The notes: a model not told the origin generated them from the letters alone. Positions 54,593-63,857 are shown, counted from the stretch's first letter. The stretch: 64,000 bases of DNA from an uncultured bacterium (GCA_949298805.1 CASFXY010000004.1:35027-99026); one strand, 5' to 3'. Numbers and translations are program-made.

Positions 54593-55498
54593 ATGAATGA
54601 TAATTTAATTACTATGACAAGGGGTATAATAAGGTTTTTATTATCAGCATTTTTTATGTGCTTATTTTCGCTTAATGCTTTTGCATACGAGCGAATAGGT
54701 ATTGTATCCGATGCAATTTTAACTCAAATTAATCCTTACAATGCTTATTTTAAAACACCCGAGTTTTTTCTTCAGGATGTGCGTGCAAACCTTGTAAAAT
54801 CAGGTGTTAGTGTGCTTAGCGTTGCAACAACTCAACGTCTTTTAACGGATATGGGTGTAAATCAATATGATATTGAAACCCTAGGCTCTTTACAACAAGG
54901 CTATGACCTTGATTATGCATTATTAAGAAAAATATGTCGTGCAACGGGTGTTAAAAAGCTTATTGTGATGACAAGTTCGGTTGATATCCAAAGAGATTTT
55001 TTGAAAAATACCCTTTGGAATGTCGCAAATATTCAAGGTATGGACGTTGTTAATCCGACGCACAGACTTAGTGTTTATGTAGCATTTGTTGATGTCGAAC
55101 ATGAAATAGTTCTTTGGGAACAAATATACGCAAAAAATATAAGAAATAATAAGTTTAAAAATTTGGATACTACAATTTCCAGTAATTATGAAGGCATGCT
55201 AAGGCTTAAAGAATATTCAAAATATATAAGCCCTGAAATTGCAAAGAATGTCAGAATGAGATTAATTGATCCATCTTATACAACTCCACCGGTTGAAATT
55301 AACAGGGGTAATGTTGTTAAATACTTTAAAGATATGAAAAATGTCGGTACAAAAAAACGCCTGACGGATATTGATGCTCAAAGGTGGGATACGGAAAAAT
55401 TAAAAGAAGATACTTTGGAAAATATTGAAACGAAGAAAAATAAATTTGTAGACTGGGTAAAAAGTTTAAAGAGGAGTAACAAATATGAGAACCTCTAA
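54593..55498 (+). CDS. Secreted/periplasmic protein in the motor operon, unknown function
   Basis: 301 residues. Signal peptide after a short N-terminus (hydrophobic run about 13-31, ending NAFA); an alternative start at 54614 gives a normal-length signal. The mature protein is mixed alpha/beta (RIGIVSDAIL, VRANLVKSGVSVLSV, GVKKLIVMTSSVD), loosely like the CsgG/FlgT type of periplasmic fold, with a charged helical C-terminus. Overlaps motA by 14 bases, so it is the lead gene of a motA-motB-fliL-fliN operon. A role at the motor's periplasmic side is inferred. Confidence 0.65.
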   Translation: MNDNLITMTRGIIRFLLSAFFMCLFSLNAFAYERIGIVSDAILTQINPYNAYFKTPEFFLQDVRANLVKSGVSVLSVATTQRLLTDMGVNQYDIETLGSLQQGYDLDYALLRKICRATGVKKLIVMTSSVDIQRDFLKNTLWNVANIQGMDVVNPTHRLSVYVAFVDVEHEIVLWEQIYAKNIRNNKFKNLDTTISSNYEGMLRLKEYSKYISPEIAKNVRMRLIDPSYTTPPVEINRGNVVKYFKDMKNVGTKKRLTDIDAQRWDTEKLKEDTLENIETKKNKFVDWVKSLKRSNKYENL

Positions 55499-56282
55499 GT
55501 ACGGATGTGAATTGCTTTTTGTGCTCATAGCGGGTGTTATTGCTCTTTTTGCACCGGTTATTGTTAAAACAAAATCATTGAGCTATATAATAGCACCTCA
55601 TGCTTTCTTAATTGTTATCGGAGGTACGATTTGCGCTATTTGCATAAGTTTTTCGATAAAAGAATTGATAAATGCGTTTTATTCATTAAAGTCAATTTTT
55701 ATTTTTCAAAATAAAGATATGACAATTCTTGCGGATGATATTTTAGAATTAGCAAAAATCGCCCGTGCTAAAGGAATTTTAGCATTGAACGAGGTTGTGA
55801 ATTATATATCAAATCCTTTCTTGCAAAGAGCGGCAAGAAACCTTACAGAAGAAAATAATGTTAAAAATTTGGAAGAAAATCTTCGCCTTATGAGTTTTTA
55901 TGATAATAGAAACGACTTTAAAAATATTGAAATTTTTGAGGAAATGGGCGGGTATGCACCTACTTTTGGTATGATTGGCGCTGTTATGGGATTAATTCAA
56001 ATATCAGCCGTAAGTTCTGACCCCAAGGCTCTTTTGGGTGGAATTGCAACAGCATTTATTGCAACTGTTTATGGGGTAGGCAGCGCGAATTTAATTTTTC
56101 TTCCGATTGCAAAAAAATTAAAAAACATTCTTGATGAAAAACTTTTAGAACAAGAGATAATAATATCCAGTATTTTAGACATTGCAAACGAGCAAAGCTC
56201 AATAGTTATAAGTGAGAAATTAAACAAAATTCTTTCCGTTAATACAATAAGTGAGGGTAAGGTTATTCCTTTTGCGGCATAA
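55485..56282 (+). CDS. motA: Flagellar motor stator protein MotA
   Basis: 265 residues. Four membrane helices (about 8-25, 32-52, 158-178, 188-210). The conserved GGYAPTFGMIGAVMGLI with the Pro-containing helix and the following GGIATAFIATVYGV are typical. The cytoplasmic loop holds the charged residues that touch FliG. GAGGAG precedes the ATG. Overlaps motB by one base. Confidence 0.95.
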   Translation: MRTSKYGCELLFVLIAGVIALFAPVIVKTKSLSYIIAPHAFLIVIGGTICAICISFSIKELINAFYSLKSIFIFQNKDMTILADDILELAKIARAKGILALNEVVNYISNPFLQRAARNLTEENNVKNLEENLRLMSFYDNRNDFKNIEIFEEMGGYAPTFGMIGAVMGLIQISAVSSDPKALLGGIATAFIATVYGVGSANLIFLPIAKKLKNILDEKLLEQEIIISSILDIANEQSSIVISEKLNKILSVNTISEGKVIPFAA

Positions 56283-56998
56283 TGAATAATTTATATGAAA
56301 AATATAAAAATCTATATAAAAAAACACCTGATAAAGATAAGGTAAATCATCTTAATCGTTGGGTAGTATCTTATGCTGATTTTGCAACGGTTTTACTTGC
56401 GATATTTATGGTTTTGTGGATTGGCTCTAATTTTGAAATTTCAGATAAAGTTTTGGCGCAATCGCAAAAACCAATTCAAGAACAAGAACAACAAGGGCAA
56501 ACAGGTCCTAATCATTTGATAGATGGAGTTAAAAACCCTTCGGATTCCAAGGAAATTAAAATAATAGAGTTTGAAAAAACCTTAAATGAATTAAGTATTG
56601 CACTTAAAGATAAGCAAGATATGCAGATTATCTCTCAAGATGCAAAAATTACAATCCGTTTGGGTGAAGGAGTGCTTTTTGATGAAGGTTCTGCTATAAT
56701 AAAAACTGACTCAAAAAAAGCACTTGATATTCTGGTAGCTGAATTAAAGAAAAATGATAAACAAATACGGGTTGAAGGTCATAGCGATAATCTGCCCGTA
56801 AGAGGCGGGAAATATGCTTCAAACTGGGAGTTATCGAGCGCAAGGGCGGTAAATATATTAAGTTATATGATTTCTTGCGGAATAGATAAAAATCGTTTGA
56901 GTGCTGCAGGATATGCAGATAACATGCCTGTTGCCACAAATAACACGCAGGAGGGCAGAGCAAAAAACAGGCGAGTTGATATAATAATAATTAATTAA
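56282..56998 (+). CDS. motB: Flagellar motor stator protein MotB
   Basis: 238 residues. The membrane helix carries the ion-binding Asp (D33 in SYADFATVLLAIF), and the C-terminal OmpA-like domain (about 125-238) has GHSDNLPV, NWELSSARAVNIL and NRRVDI for peptidoglycan anchoring. Together with MotA forms the ion-driven stator. Whether protons or sodium drive it cannot be said from this sequence alone. Confidence 0.95.
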   Translation: MNNLYEKYKNLYKKTPDKDKVNHLNRWVVSYADFATVLLAIFMVLWIGSNFEISDKVLAQSQKPIQEQEQQGQTGPNHLIDGVKNPSDSKEIKIIEFEKTLNELSIALKDKQDMQIISQDAKITIRLGEGVLFDEGSAIIKTDSKKALDILVAELKKNDKQIRVEGHSDNLPVRGGKYASNWELSSARAVNILSYMISCGIDKNRLSAAGYADNMPVATNNTQEGRAKNRRVDIIIIN

Positions 56999-57010
56999 CG
57001 GAGTAAAAAT

Positions 57011-57634
57011 ATGTCAAAACCTTTACAGACAAAAGATGCAAAACCAAAAGAGGAAACAAATACAAAAAAACCTTTAGGAAATGTTAATACAAATGTCATG
57101 ATTGTTGCAAATACGGTTGTTACAATTGTTATTTTGGGAATTTTTATGATAATTATGTATTCTCTTTTTGATTCTATGATAACAAATAAAATATCCGCTT
57201 TTCACAGTCTGGATGAGCAGATTGAAGAAGTTGAACAGGTTGAAGATGAACGGGGCATATTGCTTGATTTAGGTGATTTTATTCTTAATCTTGCAGATAT
57301 TAATCCGAGAAGATACTTAAAAGTTAATGTTGCAATGGAATTGTCTAAAACTCCTGAAGAAATTGAAATGTTGAGCGCACCTCAGGAGAAATCAGGCGGT
57401 CATGGTGCTGCACCTGCCAATCCGATGGAGGCAATTGCGGCTGAAATGGAACAGTATAAACCTGCGGTTCGTGATGCTATAATTTCTGTTATGTCAAATA
57501 AAACATCGGACGAATTATCAAGTGCCACAGGAAAAGAGCTTGCAAAAGAAGAAATCAGAGAAATGGTAAATACCGTATTTAATGGGCAAAGAGAAGTTTT
57601 AAGGGTAAGTTTCGGACAATTCATTATTCAATAG
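57011..57634 (+). CDS. fliL: Flagellar basal body-associated protein FliL
   Basis: 207 residues. A cytoplasmic Lys-rich N-terminus, one membrane helix (about 28-50), then a periplasmic domain with LDLGDFILNLAD and PRRYLKVNVAME, and C-terminal VLRVSFGQFIIQ, all typical of FliL, which rings the stator. A Gly/Ala/His-rich insertion (about 120-135) interrupts the domain and is unusual. Between motB and fliN. Confidence 0.92.
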   Translation: MSKPLQTKDAKPKEETNTKKPLGNVNTNVMIVANTVVTIVILGIFMIIMYSLFDSMITNKISAFHSLDEQIEEVEQVEDERGILLDLGDFILNLADINPRRYLKVNVAMELSKTPEEIEMLSAPQEKSGGHGAAPANPMEAIAAEMEQYKPAVRDAIISVMSNKTSDELSSATGKELAKEEIREMVNTVFNGQREVLRVSFGQFIIQ

Positions 57635-57641
57635 GTTTTTT

Positions 57642-58214
57642 ATGACAGAAGAAAATAAAAACGAAGAAATAGTTGAACAACAAAGTCAGGAAACTGAGCT
57701 TTCCAGTGAATTTGCAGAACCTGTTAAAGAGGCAAATAATCCTGAAGCGGAAATAATAGAAACTGTTAATGAGGAACAAATAACCGAGGATTTTGTTGCA
57801 AGCGAAGTAATTGATGATAATCCCGATATAGGTTTTGAGCCTGTCAGAGCACCTGAGAAACTTAAAGAAACAAAAAAGGCCGATTATGATATGGTTAGTG
57901 TTTCACCTGTTGAATTTGTTTCTTTTGAGGATGAAAATCAGCATTTCAGCGATGACCCTAAGGCAAATCTTGATATTATGCAGGATATTAAAATGCATAT
58001 TACTGTTGAACTTGGTCGCGCCAGAAGCTCTGTTAAGAAAATTCTTGATCTCTCCAAAGGCTCTATTGTTGAATTAAATAAAGTTGCGGGCGAACAGGTT
58101 GAATTATATGCTAACGGGAAGTTTATAGCTTATGGAGAAGTTATTGTTATAGAAGATAAATTCGGACTTCGCGTAACAAATGTTTCTCATCAAAATGTTC
58201 ATAATTTACAGTAA
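57642..58214 (+). CDS. fliN: Flagellar motor switch protein FliN
   Basis: 190 residues: an acidic, disordered N-terminal ~110 residues, then the SpoA-type C-terminal domain (MHITVELGRARSSVKKILDLSKGS, VELNKVAGEQVELYANGKFIAYGEV, FGLRVTNV). FliN forms the C-ring base with FliM. Last gene of the motor operon, before a strong terminator. FliY-like fusions are excluded by the lack of a CheC domain. Confidence 0.93.
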   Translation: MTEENKNEEIVEQQSQETELSSEFAEPVKEANNPEAEIIETVNEEQITEDFVASEVIDDNPDIGFEPVRAPEKLKETKKADYDMVSVSPVEFVSFEDENQHFSDDPKANLDIMQDIKMHITVELGRARSSVKKILDLSKGSIVELNKVAGEQVELYANGKFIAYGEVIVIEDKFGLRVTNVSHQNVHNLQ

Positions 58215-58241
58215 AATACCGCCTAAGTACAGGCGGTATTT
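58214..58241. terminator. Bidirectional terminator between fliN and reverse rubrerythrin
   Basis: AAATACCGCCT, loop AAGTAC, AGGCGGTATTT: 10-11 bp stem. The TAA of fliN is at its edge. Confidence 0.8.
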
Positions 58242-58258
58242 ACTTATAGGGTTGTGTT

Positions 58259-58801
58259 TTATGAAAAATATCTTCTTAATAAACCGTCAAAGCCTCTGCC
58301 ATGGCGTGCTTCGTCTTTTGCCATTTCATGAACAGTATCATGAATAGCATCATATCCTAATTCTTTTGCTCTTTTTGCAATGTCTAATTTACCTTGGCAA
58401 GCGCCATGTTCAGCTTCAGCTCTCATTTCTAAATTCTTTTTAGTTGAAGAAGTTACAACCTCGCCTAGTAATTCTGCAAATTTTGCAGCATGTTCGGCTT
58501 CTTCGTAAGCATATCTTTTGAAAGCTTCTGCAACTTCAGGATAGCCTTCGCGTTCAGCTTGTCTGCTCATTGCAAGATACATTCCGACTTCTGTACATTC
58601 GCCTGCAAAGTTGGCTTTTAAGCCTTCGACTACCATAGAATCAAGCCTTTCTGTAGTTGCAATTGTGTGTTCGCAAGCATATACTTTGCCCTTGGAATCA
58701 TCTACAATGTTGAATGTTGTTGCGCCGCACAAAGGGCATTTTTCAGGTTGTTTATCCGCTTCAGTTGACCAGCCGCATACCGTACATACAAATTTTGTCA
58801 T
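58259..58801 (-). CDS. Reverse rubrerythrin (rubredoxin domain at N-terminus)
   Basis: 180 residues. N-terminal rubredoxin with C6-x2-C9 and C22-x2-C25, then the ferritin-like di-iron domain with E-x2-E/H pairs ([29 protein letters not shown]). The domain order is reversed relative to classical rubrerythrin, as in clostridial RevRbr, an NADH-linked peroxide and oxygen reductase. It follows perR by six bases, so peroxide sensing and removal are co-expressed. Confidence 0.95.
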   Translation of the reverse strand: MTKFVCTVCGWSTEADKQPEKCPLCGATTFNIVDDSKGKVYACEHTIATTERLDSMVVEGLKANFAGECTEVGMYLAMSRQAEREGYPEVAEAFKRYAYEEAEHAAKFAELLGEVVTSSTKKNLEMRAEAEHGACQGKLDIAKRAKELGYDAIHDTVHEMAKDEARHGRGFDGLLRRYFS

Positions 58802-58807
58802 CTTTTT

Positions 58808-59191
58808 CTACCTTTCTTTTTTCTTGCATTCAAGGCAAATGCCGTGAAAAACTATATCATGACTATTTACTGTAAAACCTGTTTTATCTTGTGTTTTTTT
58901 AATTATATTCGGGGCAACTTCTTTTGGTATATCAAAAATCTTACCGCATTTTTGGCAAATGAAATGATAGTGCTCAAAAGTATTATGGTCAAAATGCGCC
59001 TTATCCTCAAGCCCTTCAATTTTTTTGATATGTCCGCATGATGCCATTTTGTTTAAATTTCGGTATATTGTAGCAAGAGAAATATTACTGTTTGCTTCTT
59101 TTAAAATTTCATAAATATACTCTGCGCTAGGGTGTACTACATTATCCGCTAATGTTTTATATATTATCTCTCTTTGTTTAGAATAGTTCAT
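58808..59191 (-). CDS. perR: Fur-family peroxide-type regulator (PerR-like)
   Basis: 127 residues. Winged helix HPSAEYIYEIL, ISLATIYRNLNKM (recognition helix), metal-site HFDHN...HYHF, and structural zinc pairs CQKC and CLECK. Operon partner (reverse rubrerythrin) points to PerR rather than Fur. A perfect 7-1-7 box of the Fur/PerR type lies over its own promoter, so it is probably autoregulated. No Shine-Dalgarno site precedes the ATG. Confidence 0.88.
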   Translation of the reverse strand: MNYSKQREIIYKTLADNVVHPSAEYIYEILKEANSNISLATIYRNLNKMASCGHIKKIEGLEDKAHFDHNTFEHYHFICQKCGKIFDIPKEVAPNIIKKTQDKTGFTVNSHDIVFHGICLECKKKER

Positions 59192-59212
59192 ATAGCTTAA
59201 TTTGACTAAAAA

Positions 59213-59227
59213 TGATAATAATTATCA
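59213..59227. promoter_or_regulatory. Fur/PerR box
   Basis: TGATAAT-A-ATTATCA, a perfect 7-1-7 inverted repeat, just downstream of the perR -10 region and between perR and divergent gmhA. A second, degenerate repeat (TTATAAT-A-ATTTTAT, 59230-59244) adjoins it. Confidence 0.8.
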
Positions 59228-59228
59228 C

Positions 59229-59255
59229 TTTATAATAATTTTATTTTTTTGTCAA
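59229..59255 (-). promoter_or_regulatory. perR promoter
   Basis: Minus strand TTGACA (59255-59250), 15-base spacer, TATAAA (59234-59229). The PerR box lies over the predicted transcription start, suitable for repression. Confidence 0.6.
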
Positions 59256-59263
59256 CCTTTACA

Positions 59264-59293
59264 TTGAAAAATGTTTGAAAAATATGGTATATT
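59264..59293 (+). promoter_or_regulatory. gmhA promoter
   Basis: TTGAAA, 18-base spacer, TATATT, about 28 bases before the TTG start of gmhA. Confidence 0.5.
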
Positions 59294-59320
59294 ATATATG
59301 TAGCAGTTGCGAGGTGTATT

Positions 59321-59899
59321 TTGCTAGAGGATATTAAACATTACATTGAACATTCAATTGATGTAAAAGTTGCTATTTTAAATAATGAACGACTTTTAAT
59401 GAAAATTTATCAGGCAAGTCAACTTGTAATTTCATCCATAAGAAGAAAAGGGAAAATTTTAATAGCGGGGAATGGTGGTTCTGCGGCCGATTCAATGCAC
59501 ATGGCAACAGAATTTATGGCTAAATTTTACTCTGCCCGTTCTCCTTTGCCGGCAATTGCTTTAAGTGCGGATACTTGTGTTATGAGTGCTGTTGCGAATG
59601 ATTTTAATTTTGAATATGTGTATTCAAGACAAATTGAGGCATTGGGTCGCGAAAATGATGTATTTATTGCAATTTCGACAAGCGGAACTTCAAAAAACAT
59701 TTTAAATGCAATTGACGCTGCAAAGAAAAAAAATATGCGCGTAATATTTTTAACAAGCGAAATGCTTGGTGCTACATATTTACAGTTGGCTGATATTGCA
59801 ATTTGCGTACCATGTAATGACACCCCTTTGATTCAAGAGGCACATGAGATGATTGAACACTTAATTTGCCTTGAAACCGAAAAAGAATTTAAGTATTAA
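59321..59899 (+). CDS. gmhA: Sedoheptulose-7-phosphate isomerase
   Basis: First step of ADP-heptose synthesis for LPS inner core. 192-residue SIS-domain protein. Blocks: GKILIAGNGGSAADSMHMATEFMAKF, IALSADTCVMSAVAND, FIAISTSGTSKN, and C-terminal IQEAHEMIEHLIC with the metal-site His/Glu. The start is TTG at 59321 with a clear GAGGTG five bases before it. hldE and other heptose genes are not here, but the GT9 transferase at 2500-3516 uses the product type. Confidence 0.93.
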   Translation: MLEDIKHYIEHSIDVKVAILNNERLLMKIYQASQLVISSIRRKGKILIAGNGGSAADSMHMATEFMAKFYSARSPLPAIALSADTCVMSAVANDFNFEYVYSRQIEALGRENDVFIAISTSGTSKNILNAIDAAKKKNMRVIFLTSEMLGATYLQLADIAICVPCNDTPLIQEAHEMIEHLICLETEKEFKY

Positions 59900-59923
59900 A
59901 AAAGCCCGCTTCTGCGGGCTTTT
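59900..59923. terminator. Bidirectional terminator between gmhA and pgi
   Basis: AAAAGCCCGC, loop TTCT, GCGGGCTTTT: 10-bp stem between convergent stop codons only 27 bases apart. Confidence 0.9.
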
Positions 59924-59926
59924 AAA

Positions 59927-61162
59927 TTATTTTGCCATTGCTGCCTTTACTTCTTTTTTGTATTTTTCGACATTTGGTTGTAATACTTCTGCCATAGCAT
60001 CTTGTTCGGATGTGATGTTATTTTCCATTCTCCTTAAAATATTTCCTGTGTAGAGTGTTTCAAAATGCTTTAGTTCAATAAATCTTCCTAATGTTTTATA
60101 GGATAAATCAGCTAAGATAATTTGCGATACAGGATGTTGCGCACTGTATGCATTAACTACACCTTCAATTACCGCATTAAATACCTTGTCTTGTGATTTT
60201 ACATAAATAAAAGTAAAGAAAGAATCTTTATTGTTTTCGTCCAAATCAGCCTCGGCATTGTAGTGCAAATACCCCGGTCCTACGTTTGTATCTGTTGAAA
60301 TTTTCGCCTTTAAAGATTCGTTTTTAAGTTGTTTTTCCCATAAAGTTGTGCCCATAAAAGCATCGCCAAAGTATTCTACAAAGTGTTTTATTTTGCCGTT
60401 TTGTCTTGCTTCAACATTAAAAATGGCAAGTCTTAGTGCATCGTTTTCTTCAATATTTTTATTTAAAAATTCTTTCTGAGCCTCTAAAGATGCAGTTAGC
60501 ATGTCAACTACATTTTGTTTTTCAACACCTAAAAATGCAAGTGTGAAAATTGTAGCATCATCAAAAATTGAAAATCTTCCGCCGACATCATCATGAACAT
60601 ATCCGCCTGCGGTTAATTCACCTTTATCAACCAGACGTCTTAGTGCACTTTTTTCGCTTGATGCATCGGTCATTGCAATAAATCTGTCTGAAACATCTTC
60701 TTTGCCCAAATGTTTTTGCATTAATTTTCTGGCACTTTCGTAAGCTACTGTTGTTTCAAGCGTTCCGCCTGATTTTGAAACTACCAAGAATTGTGTTTTG
60801 TCTAAATCAAGAGTTTTTGAAAAACGCTCAAAGCTTAGAGGGTCAACTGATGAGTAAAAATGAGCGTGCTTGTTTAAATTTAGCATTGTAATTAAAGACT
60901 CAGTCGTATGACGTGAACCGCCGATACCCAAAACGGCAATGTCTGTGTATTTGCCTGCTCGTGCCTTTTGAGCTAAATCAAATAAGTTATCGATGTTTTT
61001 TAATTGGTGGTTTGGCAGAAAATTAATCCAATTTAAAAATTGTCCTTGTTTTCCTGCGCGAGATTTAATATCACAAACAGCATCTGCTGCAAGTGCTGCG
61101 TATTTTGAAAAACCTGTGTCGTTTAATTTAACGGTTGTGTTTTTGAAAGTTGTTTCTGACAT
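59927..61162 (-). CDS. pgi: Glucose-6-phosphate isomerase
   Basis: 411 residues, shorter than the ~450-550 of most PGIs but complete: VLGIGGSRHTTESL (phosphate loop), VVSKSGGTLET with the SIS Ser/Thr, GGRFSIFDDA, and C-terminal LADLSYKTLGRFIELKHFET. Interconverts glucose-6-P and fructose-6-P in glycolysis and gluconeogenesis. AAAGGAA precedes the ATG. Confidence 0.92.
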   Translation of the reverse strand: MSETTFKNTTVKLNDTGFSKYAALAADAVCDIKSRAGKQGQFLNWINFLPNHQLKNIDNLFDLAQKARAGKYTDIAVLGIGGSRHTTESLITMLNLNKHAHFYSSVDPLSFERFSKTLDLDKTQFLVVSKSGGTLETTVAYESARKLMQKHLGKEDVSDRFIAMTDASSEKSALRRLVDKGELTAGGYVHDDVGGRFSIFDDATIFTLAFLGVEKQNVVDMLTASLEAQKEFLNKNIEENDALRLAIFNVEARQNGKIKHFVEYFGDAFMGTTLWEKQLKNESLKAKISTDTNVGPGYLHYNAEADLDENNKDSFFTFIYVKSQDKVFNAVIEGVVNAYSAQHPVSQIILADLSYKTLGRFIELKHFETLYTGNILRRMENNITSEQDAMAEVLQPNVEKYKKEVKAAMAK

Positions 61163-61248
61163 AATTATATTCCTTTCATAATTCTTTAAAATAATTATAC
61201 CCTAAGCAAGGTAATTTTATAATGAATTTTTATCGACAATAATAATAA

Positions 61249-62556
61249 TTAAAAAATATAAACTGCAATTATGGCAGCCAAAATTAGTGCAATATTAAAG
61301 TGTAAAAAGGTCGGTATACAAGTATCTTGAATGTGGTTGTGTTGATTATCGGCATTTAATCCCGCTGTTGGTCCTAAAGTTGTATCGGATGCGGGAGAAC
61401 CCGCATCTCCCAAGGCTGCAGAAGCTGCAAGAACTATTATGGAGGCAGGAGTGCTAAGACCTAATTTTGCACACAACGGAATGAATAAAACTGCCAAAAT
61501 AGGTATTGTGCCAAAGGATGTGCCAATTCCCATTGTAATCAAAAGCCCGATTAAAAGCATAAGTGTAACCGAAATTATTTTGGAATGTTGCATATAAGGT
61601 AAAATCCAGTTTAGGAGGCTTTCGACCCCTCCGGTTTCTTTTAATACAAGTGCAAATCCTGCTGCAACAAGCATAACAAAAGCAACATAGCCCATAAGTC
61701 CTATACCTTCATTAATCAATTTGTCCATGTGCCTTTTTCTTACTGCTTTTGCGCCAAAAATTATTCCTAATCCTATAAGCGCCCCAAGGGGTAGGGAACC
61801 ACTCCAGAGCTGAACTATAAGGGTCGCAAATGCGCCCAGTAAAGTTATATAATGTTTGCGGCGTAAGCGTAAAGATTTTTTTGAAAAACTTTTTTCATTA
61901 TATACGGGGTCTAAATCTCTGTATTTGCGTGGTTTCCTGTATGTTATAAAAATTGCGATTAAAAGTCCGATAAACATTGCAAAACCTAAAAACCAGGTGC
62001 TTTTCCAGACATCTGTTTTTATGACTTCAATTCCGCTGTGTGTCATATTCTCTGCAATTAAGCCTTGAAAAATTAAACCAAAACCTGCAGGAATTGCGAT
62101 ATATGGTGCTTTTAAACCAAAGGCAAGGGTTGTTGCAACGGCTCTCCTGTCCAGTTCCAATTTATTCATAATTCCTAAAAGTGGCGGAATTAAAATAGGA
62201 ATGAAAGCAATGTGTATAGGTATTAAATTTTGTGACATAACCGCAATTGTCCCAATAATCATTAAAAGCAGATATTTATTATCTTTAATAATAAGTGCTA
62301 TGCGCCTTGCAAGAATTTGCGCGAGCCCTGTGTGAGTCATAGCCGCAGCAAATGTACCTAAAAGAATGTAACTCAATGCCGTTTCAGAATTTGCGCCCAT
62401 TCCGGAAATAAATGTGTTCATAATTTTATCTATGCTCATATTTGCACACAACCCTGCAGAAATGGCGGAAATTATCAGTGCAAGCAGAACATTTACACGC
62501 AACAAGCATAAAATGCAAAGTAAAATAACAGAAATTACAACAGGATTTAATTCCAT
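61249..62556 (-). CDS. NhaC-type Na+/H+ antiporter family protein
   Basis: 435 residues, about 11-12 membrane spans. Resembles the NhaC-like antiporter family: PVVISVILLCILCLLRVNV at the N-terminus, AYIAIPAGFGLIFQG-like mid segment, GIGTSFGTIPILAVLFIPL and the conserved AASAALGDAGSPASDTTLGPTAGLNAD near the C-terminus. Its transcript has a -10-like TAAAAT nine bases before the ATG and no ribosome site. Substrate specificity (sodium, or an amino acid) is inferred from family only. Confidence 0.85.
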   Translation of the reverse strand: MELNPVVISVILLCILCLLRVNVLLALIISAISAGLCANMSIDKIMNTFISGMGANSETALSYILLGTFAAAMTHTGLAQILARRIALIIKDNKYLLLMIIGTIAVMSQNLIPIHIAFIPILIPPLLGIMNKLELDRRAVATTLAFGLKAPYIAIPAGFGLIFQGLIAENMTHSGIEVIKTDVWKSTWFLGFAMFIGLLIAIFITYRKPRKYRDLDPVYNEKSFSKKSLRLRRKHYITLLGAFATLIVQLWSGSLPLGALIGLGIIFGAKAVRKRHMDKLINEGIGLMGYVAFVMLVAAGFALVLKETGGVESLLNWILPYMQHSKIISVTLMLLIGLLITMGIGTSFGTIPILAVLFIPLCAKLGLSTPASIIVLAASAALGDAGSPASDTTLGPTAGLNADNQHNHIQDTCIPTFLHFNIALILAAIIAVYIF

Positions 62557-62642
62557 AACTTTTGAATTTTAACACAAATATTGTAAATATGGTTTTTTTG
62601 ACTTAAAATAAAGCAGTTAGAAATATTATAGGGGACTATAAA

Positions 62643-63839
62643 ATGAAAAAATCAATTAAAGATTTAGAAAATATCCAAGGTAAACGCGCTCTGGTTAGAG
62701 TTGATGTTAATGTTCCTTTGGATGAAAACAAAAATGTAACGGATGACACAAGAATTAAGGCGATTTTACCTACGATTAAAATGCTTAAAGATAAAGGTGC
62801 AAAAATTATTCTTATGGCGCATTTAGGACGTCCTAAAGGCGAATGGAAAGAAGAATTTTCGCTTGCACCTGTTGCTAAATACATGTCAAAAGTTTTGGAC
62901 GAGGATGTTTTGTTTGTTTCAAAACCTGTCGGTAAAGGTGCAGATGAAGAATTAAAAGACTTAAAAGACGGTCAAGTAGCACTTTTGGAAAATATTCGTT
63001 TCTACAAAGAAGAAGAAGCAAAAGATGATGATATGACTTTTGCGAATGAACTTGCTAAACTTGGCGATTTTTATGTAAATGATGCTTTTGGTGCAGCCCA
63101 CAGAAAGCATACTTCAACAGCAAAGCTTGCTCATGTTCTAAAACCGGCTGTTGCAGGGCTTTTAATGGAAAAAGAATTAAAAGCTTTGGGTGGACTTTTA
63201 AATAACCCTCAAAGACCCTTTACGGCTGTTGTCGGCGGTGCAAAAATTTCTTCTAAAATCGGAGTTTTGGAAAATCTTTTGGATAAAGTTGATAACTTAA
63301 TTGTAGGCGGCGGTATGGCTTACACTTTCGTAAAGGCTAACGGTGGTAAAATCGGCAACTCTATCCATGAAGACGATCAAATGGAAGTTGCAAAAGCAAT
63401 TGAAAAGAAAGCCAAAGACAAGGGAGTTAATCTTATTATGGCAACCGATGTACTTGTAACTGATGATTTTTCAGGCAACGGTACAAACAAAGTTGTTCCG
63501 GTAAATGAAATTCCTGACGGCTTTGAAGGGGTTGATGCAGGTCCTGAAACTCAAAAAGCTTTTGAAGATGTTATAAAAAAATCAAAAACAATTCTTATGA
63601 ACGGTCCTGTCGGCGCATTTGAAAATCCTAAATTTGCACAAGGTACAAAGGCAGTTCTAAAAGCTATAGTTGAAGCTACAAAAGCAGGTGCGGTATCTGT
63701 TGTCGGCGGCGGTGACTCTGTTAGTGCTGCTAAAAAATTCTGCAATGGTGATGATTTTACTCACATCTCAACAGGTGGCGGTGCTTCATTAGAATTTATT
63801 GAAGGGAAAGTACTCCCCGGTGTAGATGCGCTGGATTAA
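62643..63839 (+). CDS. pgk: Phosphoglycerate kinase
   Basis: 398 residues, complete. RVDVNVPLDE, MAHLGRPKGEW, NDAFGAAHRKHTS, VVGGAKISSKIG, GGGMAYTF, and VVGGGDSVSAAKKF with FTHISTGGGASLE near the end. Makes ATP from 1,3-bisphosphoglycerate. GGGGA precedes the ATG. Codon use leans to GC-ending in highly expressed positions. gap (GAPDH), tpi and eno are not beside it. Confidence 0.97.
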   Translation: MKKSIKDLENIQGKRALVRVDVNVPLDENKNVTDDTRIKAILPTIKMLKDKGAKIILMAHLGRPKGEWKEEFSLAPVAKYMSKVLDEDVLFVSKPVGKGADEELKDLKDGQVALLENIRFYKEEEAKDDDMTFANELAKLGDFYVNDAFGAAHRKHTSTAKLAHVLKPAVAGLLMEKELKALGGLLNNPQRPFTAVVGGAKISSKIGVLENLLDKVDNLIVGGGMAYTFVKANGGKIGNSIHEDDQMEVAKAIEKKAKDKGVNLIMATDVLVTDDFSGNGTNKVVPVNEIPDGFEGVDAGPETQKAFEDVIKKSKTILMNGPVGAFENPKFAQGTKAVLKAIVEATKAGAVSVVGGGDSVSAAKKFCNGDDFTHISTGGGASLEFIEGKVLPGVDALD

Positions 63840-63857
63840 TTAAATGCACATAAATAT

